A DNA stretch of 8,286 bases from Brevundimonas sp. UBA2388 (lineage in GTDB: Bacteria > Pseudomonadota > Alphaproteobacteria > Caulobacterales > Caulobacteraceae). The translations under genes were made by a program, and so were the position numbers. Under the pieces are notes generated by a model. The model was given only the letters and a program-made list of their open reading frames with translations, did not search any database and was not told the origin of the DNA. Below, piece after piece: positions 6,239 through 8,286 of the stretch. Position 1 is the stretch's first letter, and each line of letters begins with the position of its first letter. The DNA is taken from contig DDSO01000065.1 of the NCBI GenBank assembly GCA_002343425.1, positions 1 through 8,286 on the forward strand, read 5' to 3'.

Positions 6239-7195
6239 ATGAAAGCCTTCAGTCCCGCGCTTGGCGCTGTCCTTCTGTTGGCTGCAGCCGCGCCGGCGAC
6301 AGCCCAGACGCCGCCGGAAGCCCTGACCTGGATGGTGCTGAACGAGATCAACAGCGCCTGGTTCGACCGGACCGAGCCGCTCAACCGCCCGCCGCTGGTC
6401 ACGCGGGTTCCTGACGGGGTGATCCGGCCGGTCGATGTCACCCACGACGACAAGCCGGACTGGCTGGTCGACTATACGGACTCGGGTCTGACGTACTGCG
6501 GAACGGGCGGCTGCCTGCGGACCCTATATGTCAGCGACGGCGACGACTATCTGATGGCGTTCGACGAGCAGACCCATACCTTCGACCTGTCCCGGCGGGG
6601 CGGAGAGACGGTGATCGAGGCCGAGGTCCACCACATCTTCTGCGGTTCAACCGGCGATGACTGCGCCTTCGCCTGGACCTGGGACCCGGCGCTGAAACAG
6701 CTGGTTGAACGCCCCACCGCCGCCGGGGTCAGCCTGCTGGGCAATGACGGGGGCTTTGCGCCGATCGGCGAGCGCGAGAGCAACCGCCCGATCGAGGATC
6801 GGCTGCCGGCCGAACTGTCCGAGGTCTGGCATGGGAACCGCATCACCTGCCCCTCTACCGACGATGACGGCTTCCGGGTGTTCCGCCCCACGTTCAAGGA
6901 AGTGCCCGACCTCAACGGCGACGGCCGCCGTGACTGGTTGGTCCGTCTGCCCGATCCCTGCCCGAGGGATGTCTATGAAGAGGTTCAGGCCCGCCCGTTC
7001 AGCGTCTGGCTGACCGGCGCGGACGGGAGGCTCAGCGAGGCCTGGACCTCGGAACCGGACCACTGGGCGATGATCGACATCGCCACCACGCCCGCCTCGT
7101 TGGTCAGCAACCCGGCTTGCGGGACTGAAACGGCCTGCCCGAACCGACGTTTGCGGTGGGACTCCCGGTCATCGACCTTCGTTTCCGTGGATTAG
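6239..7195 (+). CDS. Secreted Cys-rich protein with FG-GAP-like Asp motifs (unknown function)
   Basis: A 318-residue exported protein with no family recognised with confidence. Residues 1-22 form a signal peptide (cleavage near ATA-Q). The mature part has eight cysteines, an even number that suggests disulfides. Six of them form three short loops that all begin CG: Cys87-x4-Cys92, Cys135-x6-Cys142 and Cys294-x5-Cys300; Cys204 and Cys241 are the others. Two acidic motifs resemble the calcium-binding loops of FG-GAP/VCBS repeats: DVTHDDKPDWLV (66-77) and DLNGDGRRDWLV (224-235), which share the spacing D-x-T/N-x-D-x3-DWLV. This suggests an extracytoplasmic beta-structure stabilised by metal and disulfides. 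The ATG at 6239 is chosen because it begins the signal peptide and has GGTGGAG upstream; an upstream in-frame start would bury the signal. No obvious terminator follows. Confidence 0.8.
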   Translation: MKAFSPALGAVLLLAAAAPATAQTPPEALTWMVLNEINSAWFDRTEPLNRPPLVTRVPDGVIRPVDVTHDDKPDWLVDYTDSGLTYCGTGGCLRTLYVSDGDDYLMAFDEQTHTFDLSRRGGETVIEAEVHHIFCGSTGDDCAFAWTWDPALKQLVERPTAAGVSLLGNDGGFAPIGERESNRPIEDRLPAELSEVWHGNRITCPSTDDDGFRVFRPTFKEVPDLNGDGRRDWLVRLPDPCPRDVYEEVQARPFSVWLTGADGRLSEAWTSEPDHWAMIDIATTPASLVSNPACGTETACPNRRLRWDSRSSTFVSVD

Positions 7196-7228
7196 GCGTC
7201 TGGCGAGGCTCCGACACAGTTTCGCCGC

Positions 7229-7257
7229 TTGACCAAATCGGAATCGGCGGTCATAAG
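7229..7257 (+). promoter_or_regulatory. Candidate promoter of the S10 ribosomal operon
   Basis: TTGACC (7229-7234), 17 bases, then CATAAG (7252-7257) resemble a sigma-70-type promoter: five of six -35 and four of six -10 positions match the Escherichia coli consensus. Transcription from here would give a leader of about 240 nt before rpsJ. No better pair is evident in the gene-free stretch, but GC-rich alphaproteobacterial promoters are hard to call by eye. Confidence 0.4.
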
Positions 7258-7502
7258 CCCCCACTCTTGTTGGACCGGCTGTGCATCCCGCGTGTTTTGG
7301 GGATGCAGACGCGGTTCGCAGGAACGACCTGAGACCCTGTTCTTTGCAGTGACCCAGGACTTCAACGGCCTTCGCGGGTGACTGCGTGGGCCGATCGTTT
7401 TTGCGGACGTGCGTACTCTGAAGACCCTCGCGGTCTGAAGACTCCGGTCTTTGAAATGGTTCACAGGGACGCAGGTTCGCCTGCTTGGGAAATACGACCG
7501 AT
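7258..7502 (+). promoter_or_regulatory. Hairpin-rich leader upstream of rpsJ
   Basis: The 307-bp stretch from 7196 to 7502 holds no convincing gene and no tRNA. From 7258 it has several potential hairpins. CGGCC/GGCCG (7366-7370 with 7389-7393) is followed four bases later by TTTTT at 7398-7402, an attenuator-like arrangement with a short stem. Two neighbouring copies of a related unit then fold as AGACC/GGTCT (7422-7436) and AAGAC/GTCTT (7438-7451). GCAGG-TTCG-CCTGC (7471-7484) sits just before the weak GGGA ribosome-binding site. In E. coli the S10 leader mediates feedback by L4; a similar role here is only a hypothesis. Confidence 0.45.
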
Positions 7503-7808
<306 letters not shown>

Positions 7809-7828
7809 TAAGAAAGAGGCGGGATCCG

Positions 7829-8286
7829 ATGCGCACGGGCGTGATCGCCAAGAAACTGGGTATGACGCGTGTCTTCGCTGAAGACGGCGCGCATGTTCCA
7901 GTCACGATCTTGCAGCTGGATGGCTGTCAGGTCGTGGGTCAGCGGACTCAGGAGCGGGACGGCTATGTCGCCCTGCAGCTGGGTGCTGGCTCCAAAAAGG
8001 CCAAGAACACCAACAAGGCACAGCGCGAGTCGTTCGCGAAGCTTGAGGTGGAGCCGAAGGCCTATGTCACCGAGTTCCGCATCGATGCGGACGCCATGAT
8101 GGATGTGGGCTCCGAGTTCTCGGCTGACCATTTCGTCGCCGGCCAGAAGGTCGACGTGACGGGCACCTCGACCGGCAAGGGCTTCCAGGGCGTCATCAAG
8201 CGCCACAATTTCGGCGGCGGCCGCGCGACCCACGGTAACTCGGTCTCCCACCGCAGCCACGGCTCGACCGGCCAGCGCCAGGACCC
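7829..8286 (+). CDS. rplC: 50S ribosomal protein L3, 3' end cut by the window
   Basis: Begins [16 protein letters not shown], the typical start of alphaproteobacterial L3, and continues for 152 complete codons to the window edge; the full protein is usually somewhat over 200 residues. Conserved segments include [13 protein letters not shown] (residues about 108-120), [10 protein letters not shown] and the [14 protein letters not shown] loop at the end, which reaches the peptidyl transferase centre and contains the region where PrmB methylates a glutamine in E. coli. GAGG lies about 10 bases upstream of the ATG. The frame is open throughout. Its position directly after rpsJ is the standard S10 operon order, in which it would be followed by rplD. 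Confidence 0.98.
   Translation, partial: MRTGVIAKKLGMTRVFAEDGAHVPVTILQLDGCQVVGQRTQERDGYVALQLGAGSKKAKNTNKAQRESFAKLEVEPKAYVTEFRIDADAMMDVGSEFSADHFVAGQKVDVTGTSTGKGFQGVIKRHNFGGGRATHGNSVSHRSHGSTGQRQD

Noticed and set aside
7290..7340. Possible tRNA in the gene-free stretch (GGTTCGCAGG resembles a T-loop)
   Set aside because: The bases do not fit the GGTTCRANYCC pattern and no acceptor or anticodon stem can be built around it.

Overview
The window is GC-rich chromosomal DNA, most likely from an alphaproteobacterium of the Caulobacteraceae (Brevundimonas- or Caulobacter-like). This is inferred from strong G/C at third codon positions, the rpsJ-rplC start of the S10 ribosomal operon with alphaproteobacterial-type protein sequences, and the mix of exported alanine-rich proteins. 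No taxonomic search could be run. I see no transposase, integrase, CRISPR array, tRNA or rRNA gene.

Layout. Positions 43-75 hold a near-perfect intrinsic terminator, probably shared by a gene left of the window and the leftward genes to its right. A leftward block follows, read from right to left: a small disordered protein (1678-1848), a lipoprotein L,D-transpeptidase (556-1596) and a DUF302 protein (101-490). A rightward pair occupies 2005-4076: a CelD/BioF2-like GNAT-fold acyltransferase and, 5 bp after its stop, a JmjC-like cupin protein that keeps the His-x-Asp...His iron-binding triad. The close spacing suggests the two are translated together and act together. A secreted GIN-domain (DUF2807) protein with seven beta-helix repeats lies at 4185-5084. 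It faces a leftward porin-like outer-membrane barrel (5229-5978), and the gap between them holds two back-to-back, oppositely oriented terminators. A secreted cysteine-rich protein with two FG-GAP-like Asp motifs (6239-7195) diverges from the porin gene. The window ends in the S10 operon: a 307-bp gene-free stretch with a promoter candidate and several hairpins, then rpsJ (7503-7808) and a rplC cut by the window edge (7829 onward).

Theme. Apart from the ribosomal genes, most products look cell-envelope related: peptidoglycan cross-linking, a polysaccharide- or amino-group acyltransferase with an oxygenase-like partner, an exported beta-helix protein, an outer-membrane barrel and an exported disulfide-rich protein. 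The least explained items are the acyltransferase/JmjC-cupin pair, the Cys-rich repeat protein, and the hairpin-rich leader before rpsJ, which is preceded by neither tuf nor fusA. Nothing here is a clear new system; the acyltransferase/cupin pair is the best candidate for one.
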